Below, in pieces: positions 37,341 to 49,362 of a stretch of DNA of 64,000 nucleotides. The notes beneath the pieces are model-generated. The model was given only the letters and a program-made list of their open reading frames with translations. It was not told the DNA's origin and searched no databases. This stretch comes from Ptiloglossa arizonensis (taxonomy: Eukaryota; Arthropoda; Insecta; Hymenoptera; Colletidae): NCBI RefSeq assembly GCF_051014685.1, contig NW_027478385.1, positions 9,424,001-9,488,000 on the forward strand. Reading direction: 5' to 3'. The position numbers and the translations under genes are program-made. Numbering within the stretch: position 1 is the stretch's first letter; each line of letters begins with the position of its first letter.

Positions 37341-39783
37341 ATGCAATAGGAATTTTTGGGCTAGGTCAATCCGTTCGCGAGATATGGGAGTTTGAAGCCA
37401 CGAAATGGTTGAGAAGGCAAAAAATTTTTAGCACTTCTGCTGCTCCAAACGCTTAACCAGAATGGCCTAGGGAAAAAATACACATACGGTTGTAATCGGG
37501 CGTGTTTCTACTTTCAGACGCAATAGGAATTTCTGGGTTAGGTCAATCCGTTCGCGAGATATGGGAGTTTGAAGCCAAGAAATGGTTGAGAAGACAACAA
37601 ATTTTTCGCACTTCTGCTGCTCCAAACGCTTAACCAGAATGGCCTTGGGAAAAAATACACATACCGTTGTAATCGGGCGAGTTTCTACTTTCAGACGCAA
37701 CAGGAATTTTTGGGTTAGGTCAATCCGTTCGCGAGATATGGGAGTTTGAAGCCAAGAAATGGTTGAGAAGGCAAAAAATTTTTCGCAATTCTGCTGCTCC
37801 AAACGCTTATCCAGAATGGTCTAGGGAAAAAATACACATACCGCTGTAATCGGGTGAGTTTCCACTTTCAGATGCAGTAGGAATTTTTGGGTTAGGTCAA
37901 TCCGTTCGCGAGATATGGGAGTTTGAAGCCAAGAAATGGTTGAGAAGACAACAAATTTTTCGCACTTCTGCTGCTCCAAACGCTTAACCAGAATGGCCTT
38001 GGGAAAAAATACACATACCGTTGTAATCGGGCGAGTTTCTACTTTCAGACGCAACAGGAATTTTTGGGTTATGTCAATCCGTTCGCGAGATATGGGAGTT
38101 TGAAGCAAAGAAATGGTTGAGAAGACAACAAATTTTTCGCACTTCTGCTGCTCCAAACGCTTAACCAGAATGGCCTTGGGAAAAATACACATACCGTTGT
38201 AATCGGGCGAGTTTCTACTTTCAGATGCAACAGGAATTTTTGGGTTAGGTCAATCCGTTCTCGAGATATGGGACTTTGAAGCCAAGAAATGGTTGAGAAG
38301 GCAAAAAATTTTTCGCAATTCTGCTGTTCTAAACGCTTAACCAGAATGGCCTGGGGAAAAAATACACGTACCGCTGTAATCGGGCGAGTTTCTACTTTCA
38401 GATGCAATAGGAATTTTTGGGTTAGGTCCATCCGTTCGCGAGATATGGTAGTTTGAAGCCAAGAAATGGTTGAGAAGGCAAAAAATTTTTCGCAATTCTG
38501 CTGCTGCAAACGCTTAACCAGAATGGCCTAGGGAAAAAATACACATAACTCTGTAATCGGGTGAGTTTCTACTTTCAGATGCAGTAGGAATTTTTGGGTT
38601 AGGTCAATCCGTTCGCGAGATATGGGAGTTTGAAGCCAAGAAATGGTTGAGAAGGCAAAAAATTTTTCGCAATTCTGCTGCTCCAAACGCTTAACCAGAA
38701 TGGCCTAGGGAAAAAATGCACATACCGCAGTAATCGGGTGAGTTTCTACTTTCAGATGCAGTAGGAATTTTTGGGTTAGGTCAATCCGTTCGCGAGATAT
38801 GGGAGTTTGAATCCAAGAAATGGTTGAGAAGGCAAACAATTTTTCGCAATTCTGCTGCTCCAAACGCTTAACCAGAATGGCCTAGGGAAAAAATACACAT
38901 ACCTCTGTAATCGGGACAGTTCCTACTTTCAGACGCAACAGGAATTTTTGGGTTAGGTGAATCCGTTCGCGAAATATGGGAGTTTGAAGCCAAGAAATGG
39001 TTGAGAAGACAACAAATTTTTCGCACTTCTGCAGCTCCAAACGCTTAACCAGAATGGCCTTGGGAAAAAATACACATACCGTTGTAATCGGGCGAGTTTC
39101 TACTTTCAGACGCAACAGGAATTTTTGGGTTATGTCAATCCGTTCGCGAGATATGGGAGTTTGAAGCAAAGAAATGGTTGAGAAGACAACAAATTTTTCG
39201 CACTTCTGCAGCTCCAAACGCTTAACCAGAATGGCCTTGGGAAAAATACACATACCGTTGTAATCGGGCGAGTTTCTACTTTCAGATGCAACAGGAATTT
39301 TTGGGTTAGGTCAATCCGTTCTCGAGATATGGGACTTTGAAGCCAAGAAATGGTTGAGAAGGCAAAAAATTTTTCGCAATTCTGCTGTTCTAAACGCTTA
39401 ACCAGAATGGCCTGGGGAAAAAATACACGTACCGCTGTAATCGGGCGAGTTTCTACTTTTAGATGCAATAGGAATTTTTGGGTTAGGTCCATCCGTTCGC
39501 GAGATATGGTAGTTTGAAGCCAAGAAATGGTTGAGAAGGCAAAAAATTTTTCGCAATTCTGCTGCTGCAAACGCTTCACCAGAATGGCCTAGGGAAAAAA
39601 TACACATAACGCTGTAATCGGGCGAGTTTCTACTTTCAGATGCAATAGGAATTTTTGGGTTAGGTCCATCGGTTCGCGAGATATGGTAGTTTGAAGCCAA
39701 GAAATGGTTGAGAAGGCAAAAAATTTTTCGCAATTCTGCTGCTGCAAACGCTTAACCAGAATGGCCTAGGGAAAAAATACACA
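37341..39783 (+). repeat. Domain transition with a partial 6-monomer duplication
   Basis: The last CCTAGTG/GAAGCCACG cassette of the first domain ends near 37.4 kb. Bases about 37,913-38,540 match about 38,974-39,600 at an offset of 1061 bp (6 units minus 1), with differences such as TGCTGCTCC against TGCAGCTCC. Three units in a row have altered boxes, starting at 39318 (TTCTCGAG), 39495 and 39672 (both ATATGGTAG). Variants typical of the right domain, such as AGGTGAATCC with GCGAAATATGGG near 38,957, first appear here. Confidence 0.7.
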
Positions 39784-42263
39784 TACCGCTGTAATCGGGT
39801 GAGTTTCTACTTTCAGATGCAGTAGGAATTTTTGGGTTAGGTCAATCCGTTCGCGAGATATGGGAGTTTGAAGCCAAGAAATGGTTGAGAAGGCAAAAAA
39901 TTTTTCGCAATTCTGCTGCTCCAAACGGTTAACCACAATGGCCAAGGGAAAAAATACACATACCGTTGTAATCTGGCGAGTTTCTACTTTCAGACGCAAC
40001 AGGAATTTTTGGGTTAGGTGAATCCGTTCGCGAAATATGGGAGTTTGAATCCAAGAAATGGTTGAGAAGGCAAAAAATTTTTCGCAATTCTGCTTCTCCA
40101 AACGCTTAACCAGAATGGCCTTGGGAAAAAATACACATACCTCTGTAATCGGGACAGTTTCTACTTTCAGATGAAACAGGAATTTTTGGGTTAGGTCAAT
40201 CCGTTCGCGAGATATGGGAGTTTGAAGCCAAGAAATGGTTGAGAGGGCAAAAAATTTTTCGCAATTCTGCTGCTCTAAACGCTTAACCAGAATGGCCTAC
40301 GGAAAAAATACACTTACCGCTGTAATCGGGCGAGTTTCTAGTTTCAGATGCAATAGGAATTTTTGGGTTAGGTCAATCCGTTCGCGAGATATGGGAGTTT
40401 GAAGCCAAGAAATGGTTGAGAAGGCAAAAAATTTTTCGCAATTCTGCTGCTCCAAACGCTTAACCAGAATGGCCTGGGGAAAAATACACGTACCGCTGTA
40501 ATCGGGCGAGTTTCTACTTTCAGATGCAATAGGAATTTTTGGGTTAGGTCAATCCGTTCGCGAGATATGGGAGTTTGAAGCCAAGAAATGGTTGAGAAGG
40601 CAAAAAATTTTTCGCAATTCTGCTGCTCTAAACGCTTAACCAGAATGGCCTACGGAAAAAATACACGTATCGCTGTAATCGGGCGAGTTTCTACTTTCAG
40701 ATGCAATAGGAATTTTTGGGTTAGGTCAATCCGTTCGCGAGATATGGGACTTTGAAGCTAAGAAATGGTTGAGAAGACAACAAATTTTTCGCACTTCTGC
40801 TGCTCCAATCGCTTAACCAGAATGGCCTAAAGGAAAAATACACGTACCGTTGTAATCGGGCGAGTTTTTACTTTCAAATGCAATAGGAATTTTTGGGTTA
40901 GGTCAATCCGTTCGCGAGATATGGGAGTTTGAAGCTAAGAAATGGTTGAGAAGAGAACAAATTTTTCGCAATTCTGCTGCTCTAAACGCTTAACCAGATT
41001 GGCCTAGGGAAAAAATACACGTACCGCTGTAATCGGGTGAGTTTCTACTTTCAGATGCAGTAGGAATTTTTGGGTTAGGTCAATCCGTTCGCGAGATATG
41101 GGAGTTTGAAGCCAAGAAATGGTTGAGAAGGCAAAAAATTTTTCGCAATTCTGCTGCTCCAAACGGTTAACCACAATGGCCAAGGGAAAAAATACACATA
41201 CCGTTGTAATCTGGCGAGTTTCTACTTTCAGACGCAACAGGAATTTTTGGGTTAGGTGAATCCGTTCGCGAAATATGGGAGTTTGAATCCAAGAAATGGT
41301 TGAGAAGGCAAAAAATTTTTCGCAATTCTGCTTCTCCAAACGCTTAACCAGAATGGCCTTGGGAAAAAATACACATACCTCTGTAATCGGGACAGTTTCT
41401 ACTTTCAGATGAAACAGGAATTTTTGGGTTAGGTCAATCCGTTCGCGAGATATGGGAGTTTGAAGCCAAGAAATGGTTGAGAGGGCAAAAAATTTTTCGC
41501 AATTCTGCTGCTCTAAACGCTTAACCAGAATGGCCTACGGAAAAAATACACTTACCGCTGTAATCGGGCGAGTTTCTAGTTTCAGATGCAATAGGAATTT
41601 TTGGGTTAGGTCAATCCGTTCGCGAGATATGGGAGTTTGAAGCCAAGAAATGGTTGAGAAGGCAAAAAATTTTTCGCAATTCTGCTGCTCCAAACGCTTA
41701 ACCAGAATGGCCTGGGGAAAAATACACGTACCGCTGTAATCGGGCGAGTTTCTACTTTCAGATGCAATAGGAATTTTTGGGTTAGGTCAATCCGTTCGCG
41801 AGATATGGGAGTTTGAAGCCAAGAAATGGTTGAGAAGGCAAAAAATTTTTCGCAATTCTGCTGCTCTAAACGCTTAACCAGAATGGCCTACGGAAAAAAT
41901 ACACGTATCGCTGTAATCGGGCGAGTTTCTACTTTCAGATGCAATAGGAATTTTTGGGTTAGGTCAATCCGTTCGCGAGATATGGGACTTTGAAGCTAAG
42001 AAATGGTTGAGAAGACAACAAATTTTTCGCACTTCTGCTGCTCCAATCGCTTAACCAGAATGGCCTAAAGGAAAAATACACGTACCGTTGTAATCGGGCG
42101 AGTTTTTACTTTCAAATGCAATAGGAATTTTTGGGTTAGGTCAATCCGTTCGCGAGATATGGGAGTTTGAAGCTAAGAAATGGTTGAGAAGAGAACAAAT
42201 TTTTCGCAATTCTGCTGCTCTAAACGCTTAACCAGATTGGCCTAGGGAAAAAATACACGTACC
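39784..42263 (+). repeat. 7-monomer tandem duplication (1238-bp offset)
   Basis: Bases 39784-41025 match 41022-42263 at an offset of 1238 bp (7 x 177 minus 1). Shared rare markers are CCACAATGGCCAAGGG, TAATCTGGCGAG, GAGAGGGCAAAA, TCTAGTTTCAG, an A5 contraction (40480/41718), CCTAAAGGAAAAATAC and AGAGAACAAA. No difference was seen. The duplicated length equals the offset, so this is a clean two-copy tandem. Confidence 0.85.
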
Positions 42264-44933
42264 TCTGTAATCGGGCGAGTTTCTACTTTCAGATGCAATA
42301 GGAATTTTTGGGTTAGGTCAATCCGTCCGCGAGATATGGGAGATTGAAGCCAAGAAATGGTTGAGAAGGCAAAAAATTTTTCGCAATTCTGCTGCTCCAA
42401 ACGCTTATCCAGAATGGCCTAGGGAAAAAATACACATACCGCTGTAATCGGGTGAGTTTCTACTTTCAGATGCAGTAGGAATTTTTGGGTTAGGTCAATC
42501 CGTTCGCGAGATATGGGAGTTTGAAGCCAAGAAATGGTTGAGAAGACAACAAATTTTTCGCACTTCTGCTGCTCCAAACGCTTAACCAGAAAGGCCTTGG
42601 GAAAAAATACACATACCGTTGTAATCGGGCGAGTTTCTACTTTCAGACGCAACAGGAATTTTTGGGTTATGTCAATCCGTTCGCGAGATATGGGAGTTTG
42701 AAGCAAAGAAATGGTTGAGAAGACAACAAATTTTTCGCACTTCTGCTGCTCCAAACGCTTAACCAGAATGGCCTTGGGAAAAAATACACATACCGTTGTA
42801 AGCGGGCGAGTTTCTACTTTCAGATGAAACAGGAATTTTTGGGTTAGGTCAATCCGTTCGCGAGATATGGGAGTTTGAAGCCAAGAAATGGTTGAGAAGG
42901 CAAAAAATTTTTCGCAATTCTGCTGCTCTAAACGGTTAACCAGAATGGCCTACGGAAAAAATACACGTACCGCTGTAATCAGGCGAGTTTCTACTTTCAG
43001 ATGCAATAGGAATTTTTGGGTTAGGTCAATCCGTTCGCTAGATATGGGAGTTTGAAGCCAAGAAATGGTTGAGAAGGCAAAAAATTTTTCGCAATTCTGC
43101 TGCTCCAAACGCTTATCCAGAATGGCCTAGGGAAAAAATACACATACCGCTGTAATCGGGTGAGTTTCTACTTTCAGATGCAGTAGGAATTTTTGGGTTA
43201 GGTCAATCCGTTCGCGAGATATGGGAGTTTGAAGCCAAGAAATGGTTGAGATGGCATAAAAATTTTCGCAATTCAGCTGCTCTAAACGCTTAACCAGGAT
43301 GGCCTGGGGAAAAAATACACGTACCGCTGTAATCGGGGGAGTTTCTACTTTCAGAAGCAATAGGAATTTTTGGATTAGTTCCATCCGTTCGCGAGATATG
43401 GTAGTTTGAAGCCAAGAAATGGTTGAGAAGGCCAAAAATTTTTCGCAATTCTGCTGCTCCAAACGCTTAACCAGAATGGCCTAGGGAAAAAATACACATA
43501 CCGCTGTAATCGGGTGAGTTTCTACTTTCAGATGCAGTAGGGATTTTTGGGGTAGGTCAATCCGTTCGCGAGATATGGGAGTTTGAAGCCAAGAAATGGT
43601 TGAGAAGGCAAAAAGTTTTTCGCAATTCTGCTGCTCCAAACGCTTAACCAGAATGGCCTAGGGAAAAAATACACATACCTCTGTAATCGGGCGAGTTTAT
43701 ACTTTCAGATGCAGTAGGAATTTTTGGGTTAGGTCAATCCGTTCGCGAGATATGGGACTTTGAAGCTAAGAAATGGTTGAGAAGACAACAAATTTTTCGC
43801 ACTTCTGCTGCTCCAATCGCTTAACCAGAATGGCCTTGGGAAAAAATACACATACGGTTGTAATCGGGCGTGTTTCTACTTTCAGACGCAACAGGAATTT
43901 TTGGGTTATGTCAATCCGTTCGCGAGGTATGGGAGTTTGAAGCAAAGAAATGGTTGAGAAGACAACAAATTTTTCGCACTTCTGCTGCTCCAAACGCTTA
44001 ACCAGAATGGCCTAGGGAAGAAATACACGTACCGCTGTAACCGGGCGAGTTTCTGCTTTCAGATGCAATAGGAATTTTTGGGTTAGGTCAATCCGTTCGC
44101 GAGATATGGGAGTTTGAAGCCAAGAAACGGTTGAGAAGGCAAAAAAATTTTCGCAATTCTGCTGCTCTAAACGCTTAACCAGAATGGCCTAGGGAAAAAA
44201 TACACGTACCGCTGTAATCGGGCGAGTTTCTACTTTCAGATGCAATAGGAATTTTTGGGTTAGGTCAATCCGTTCGCGAGATATGGGAGTTTGAAGCCAA
44301 GAAATGGTTGAGAAGGCAAAAAAATTTTCGCAATTCTGCGGCTCCAAACGCTTAACCAGAATGGGCTAGGGAAAAAATACACATACCGTTGTAATCGGGC
44401 GAGTTTCTACTTTCAGATGCAACAGGAATTTTTGGGTTAGGTCAATTCGTTCGCGAGATATGGGAGTTTGAAGCCAAGAAATGCTTGAGAAGGCAAAAAA
44501 TTTTTCGCAATTCTGCTGCTCAAAGCGCTTAACCAGAATGGGTTAGGGAAAAAATACACACACCGTTGTAATCGGGCGAGTTTCTACTTTCAGATGCAAT
44601 AGGAATTTTTGGGCTAGGTCAATCCGTTCGCGAGATATGGGAGTCTGAAGCCAAGAAATGGTTGGGAAGGCAAAAAATTTTTCGCAATTCTGCTGCTCCA
44701 AACGCTTAACCAGAATGGCCTAGGGAAAAAATACACATACCGTTGTAATCGGGTGAGTTTCTACTTTCAGATGCAGTAGGAATTTTTGGGTTAGGTCAAT
44801 CCGTTCGCGAGATATGGGAGTTTGAAGCCAAGAAATGGTTGAGAAGGCAAACAATTTTTCGCATTTCTGCTGCTCCAAACGCTTAACCAGAATGGCCTAG
44901 GGAAAAAATACACATACCGTTTTAATCGGGCGA
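42264..44933 (+). repeat. Diverged monomers of the right domain
   Basis: About fifteen units rich in private changes: GTCCGCGAG near 42,327, GTAAGCGGG near 42,798, TTCGCTAG near 43,033, CAGAAGCAATAGG near 43,353, TGGATTAGTTCC near 43,372, GCGAGGTATGGG near 43,922, AAATGCTTGAG near 44,481 and CAAAGCGC near 44,522. No block-scale duplicate was recognised. No gene, inserted element or orientation change is seen. Confidence 0.7.
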
Positions 44934-46260
44934 GTTTCTACTTTCAGACGCAACAGGAATTTTTGGGTTATGTCAATCCGTTCGCGAGATATGGGAGTTT
45001 GAATCCAAGAAATGTTTGCGAAGGCAAAAAATTTTTCGCAATTCTGCTGCTCCAAACGCTTAACCAGAATGGCCTAGGGAAAAAATACACATACCGCTTT
45101 AATCGGGCGAGTTTATACTTTCAGATGCAGTAGGAATTTTTGGGTTAGGTCAATCGGTTCGCGAGATATGGGAGTTTGAAGCTAAGAAGTGGTTGAGAAG
45201 ACAACAAATTTGTCGCACTTCTGCTGCTTCAAACGCTTAACCAGAATTGCCTAGTGAAAAAATACACATACCGTTGTAATCGGGCGAGTTTTTACTTTCA
45301 AATGCAATAGGAATTTTTGGGTTAGGTCAATCCGTTCGCGAGATATGGGAGTTTGAAGCTAAGAAATGGTTGAGAAGAGAACAAATTTTTCGCAATTCTG
45401 CTGCTCTAAACGCTTAACCAGAATGGCCTAGGGAAAAAATACACGTACCGCTGTAATCGGGCGAGTTTCTACTTTCAGATGCAATAGGAATTTTTGGGTC
45501 AGGTCAATCCGTTCGCGAGATATGGGAGTTTGAAGCCAAGAAATGGTTGAGAAGACAACAAATTTTTCGCACTTCTGCTGCTCCAAACGCTTAACCAGAA
45601 TGGCCTTGGGAAAAAATACACATACCGTTGTAATCGGGCGAGTTTCTACTTTCAGACGCAACAGGAATTTTTGGGTTATGTCAATCCGTTCGCGAGATAT
45701 GGGAGTTTGAATCCAAGAAATGTTTGAGAAGGCAAAAAATTTTTCGCAATTCTGCTGCTCCAAACGCTTAACCAGAATGGCCTAGGGAAAAAATACACAT
45801 ACCGCTTTAATCGGGCGAGTTTATACTTTCAGATGCAGTAGGAATTTTTGGGTTAGGTCAATCGGTTCGCGAGATATGGGAGTTTGAAGCTAAGAAGTGG
45901 TTGAGAAGACAACAAATTTGTCGCACTTCTGCTGCTTCAAACGCTTAACCAGAATTGCCTAGTGAAAAAATACACATACCGTTGTAATCGGGCGAGTTTT
46001 TACTTTCAAATGCAATAGGAATTTTTGGGTTAGGTCAATCCGTTCGCGAGATATGGGAGTTTGAAGCTAAGAAATGGTTGAGAAGAGAACAAATTTTTCG
46101 CAATTCTGCTGCTCTAAACGCTTAACCAGAATGGCCTAGGAAAAAAATACACGTACCGCTGTAATCGGGCGAGTTTCTACTTTCAGATGCAATAGGAATT
46201 TTTGGGTCAGGTCAATCCGTTCGCGAGATATGGGAGTTTGAAGCCAAGAAATGGTTGAGA
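44934..46260 (+). repeat. Partial 4-monomer duplication (708-bp offset)
   Basis: Bases about 44,934-45,552 match about 45,642-46,260 at an offset of 708 bp (4 x 177). Shared markers are GAATCCAAGAAATG with a TTTG, CCGCTTTAATCGG, TTATACTTTCAG, CAATCGGTTCG, AAATTTGTCGC and GGGTCAGGTC. Differences include TTTGCGAAGG against TTTGAGAAGG near 45,009 and an extra A-run change near 46,140. Confidence 0.72.
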
Positions 46261-49200
46261 AGGCAAAAAATTTTTCGCAATTCTGCTGCTCCAAACGCTT
46301 ATCCAGAATGGCCTAGGGAAAAAATACACATACCGCTGTAATCGGGTGAGTTTCCACTTTCAGATGCAGTAGGAATTTTCGGTTAGGTCAATCCGTTCGC
46401 GAGATATGGGAGTTTGAAGCCAAGAAATGGTTGAGAAGACAACAAATTTTTCGCACTTCTGCTGCTCCAAACGCTTAACCAGAATGGCCTTGGGAAAAAA
46501 TACACATACCGTTGTACTCGGGCGAGTTTCTGCTTTCAGACGCAATAGGAATTTTTGGGTTAGGTCAATCCGTTCGCGAGATATGGGAGTTTGAAGCCAA
46601 GAAAAGGTTGAGACGGCAAAAATATTTTCGCAATTCTGCTGCTCTAAACGCTTAACCAGAATGGCCTGGGGAAAAAATACACGTACCGCTGTAATCGGGC
46701 GAGTTTCTACTTTCAGATGCAATAGGAATTTTTGGGTTAGGTCAATCCGTTCGCGAGATATGGGAGTTTGAAGCCAAGAAATGGTTGAGAAGGCAAAAAA
46801 TTTTTCGCAATTCTGCTGCTCCAAACGGTTAACCAGAATGGCCAAGGGAAAAAATACACATACCGTTGTAATCTGGCGAGTTTCTACTTTCAGACGCAAC
46901 AGGAATTTTTGGGTTAGGTGAATCCGTTCGCGAAATATGGGAGTTTGAATCCAAGAAATGGTTGAGAAGGCAAAAAATTTTTCGCAATTCTGCTGCTCCA
47001 AACGGTTAACCAGAATGGCCAAGGGAAAAAATACACATACCGTTGTAATCTGGCGAGTTTCTACTTTCAGACGCAACAGGAATTTTTGGGTTAGGTGAAT
47101 CCGTTCGCGAAATATGGGAGTTTGAATCCAAGAAATGGTTGAGAAGGCAAACAATTTTTCGCAATTCTGCTGCTCCAAACGCTTAACCAGAATGGCCTAG
47201 GGAAAAAATACACATACCTCTGTAATCGGGACAGTTTATACTTTCAGATGCAGTAGGAATTTTTGGGTTAGGTCAATCCGTTCGCGAGATATGGGAGTTT
47301 GAAGCTAAGAAATGGTTGAGAAGACAACAAATTTTTCGCACTTCTGCTGCTCCAAACGCTTATCCAGAATGGCCTAGGGAAAAAATACACATACCGCTGT
47401 AATCGGGTGAGTTTCCACTTTCAGATGCAGTAGGAATTTTTGGGTTAGGTCAATCCGTTCGCGAGATATGGGAGTTTGAAGCCAAGAAATGTTTGAGAAG
47501 GCAAAAAATTTTTCGCAATTCTGCTGCTCCAAACGGTTAACCAGAATGGCCAAGGGAAAAAATACACATACCGTTGTAATCTGGCGAGTTTCTACTTTCA
47601 GATGCAGTAGGAATTTTTGGGTTAGATCAATCCGTTCGCGAGATATGGGAGTTTGAAGCCAAGAAATGGTTGAGAAGGCAAACAATTTTTCGCAATTCTG
47701 CTGCTCTAAACGCTTAACCAGAATGGCCTAGGGAGAAAATACACGTACCGCTGTAATCGGGCGAGTTTCTACTTTCAGATGCAATAGGAATTTTTGGGTT
47801 AGGTCAATCCGTTCGCGAGATATGGGAGTTTGAAGCCAAGAAATGGTTGAGAAGGCAAACAATTTTTCGCAATTCTGCTGCTCCAAACGCTTTACCAGAA
47901 TGGCCTAGGGAAAAAATACACATACCGCTGTAATCGGGCGAGTTTCTACTTTCAGACGCAACAGGAATTTTTGGGTTAGGTCAATCCGTTCGCGAGATAT
48001 GGGAGTTTGAATCCGAGAAATGGTTGAGAAGGCAAAAAATTTTTCGCAATTCTGCTGCTCCAAACGCTTATCCAGAATGGTCTAGGGAAAAAATACACAT
48101 ACAGCTGTAATCGGGTGAGTTTCCACTTTCAGATGCAGTAGAAATTTTTGGGTTAGGTCAATCCGTTCGCGAGATATGGGAGTTTGAAGCCAAGAAATGG
48201 TTGAGAAGACAACAAATTTTTCGCACTTCTGCTGCTCCAAACGCTTAACCAGAATGGCCTAGGGAAAAAATACACGTACCGCTGTAATCGGGCGAGTTTC
48301 TACTTTCAGATGCAATAGGAATTTTTGGGTTAGGTCAATCCGTTCGCGAGATATGGGAGTTTGAAGCCAAGAAATGGTTGAGAAGGCAAAAAATTTTTCG
48401 CAATTCTGCTGCTCCAAACGCTTATCCAGAATGGTCTAGGGAAAAAATACACATACCGCTGTAATCGGGTGAGTTTCCACTTTCAGATGCAGTAGGAATT
48501 TTTGGGTTAGTTCAATCCGTTCGCGAGATATGGGAGTTTGAAGCCAAGAAATGGTTGAGAAGACAACAAATTTTTCGCACTTCTGCTGCTCCAAACGCTT
48601 AACCAGAATGGCCTTGGGAAGAAATACACATACCGTTGTAATCGGGCGAGTTTCTACTTTCAGACGCAACAGGAATTTTTGGGTTAGGTCAATCCGTTCG
48701 CGAGATATGGGAGTTTGAAGCCAAGAAATGGTTGAGATGGCAAAAAATTTTTCGCAATTCTGCTGCTCTAAACGCTTAACCAGAATGGCGTAGGGAAAAA
48801 ATACACGTACCGCTGTAATCGGGCGAGTTTCTACTTTCAGATGCAATAGGAATTTTTGAGTTAGGTCAATCCGTTCGCGAGATATGGGAGTTTGAAGCCA
48901 AGAAATGGTTGAGAAGGCAAAAAATTTTTAGCACTTCTGCTGCTCCAAACGCTTAACCAGAATGGCCTAGTGAAAAAATACACATACGGTTGTAATCGGG
49001 CGTGTTTCTACTTTCAGACGCAATAGGAATTTCTGGGTTAGCTCAATCCGTTCGCGCGATATGGGAGTTTGAAGCCAAGAGATGGTTGAGAAGGCAAAAA
49101 ATTTTTCGCAATTCTGCTGCTCCAAACGCTTAACCAGAATGGCCTAGGGAAAAAATACACATACCGCTGTAACCGGGCGAGTTTATACTTTCAGATGCAG

Positions 49201-49362
49201 TAGGAATTTTTGGGTTAGGTCAATCGGTTCGCGAGATATGGGAGTTTGAAACGAAGAAGTGGTTGAGAAGACAACAAATTTTTCGCACTTCTGCTGCTTC
49301 AAACGCTTAACCAGAATTGCCTAGTGAAAAAATACACATACCGTTGTAATCGGGCGAGTTTT
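46261..49362 (+). repeat. Diverged monomers with an adjacent single-unit duplication
   Basis: A contracted TTTTCGGTTAGG unit lies near 46,376. A unit with CCAAGGG, TAATCTGGCGAG and GCGAAATATGGG is present twice in a row (about 46,772-46,973 and 46,949-47,150, offset 177). The combination CCAAGGG/TAATCTGG also appears near 47,551. Units from 48.4 kb onward (TTTTTGAGTTAGG near 48,853; TTAGCTCAATCC with GCGCGATATGG near 49,040) are related to 53.0-54.4 kb. No gene is seen. Confidence 0.7.
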
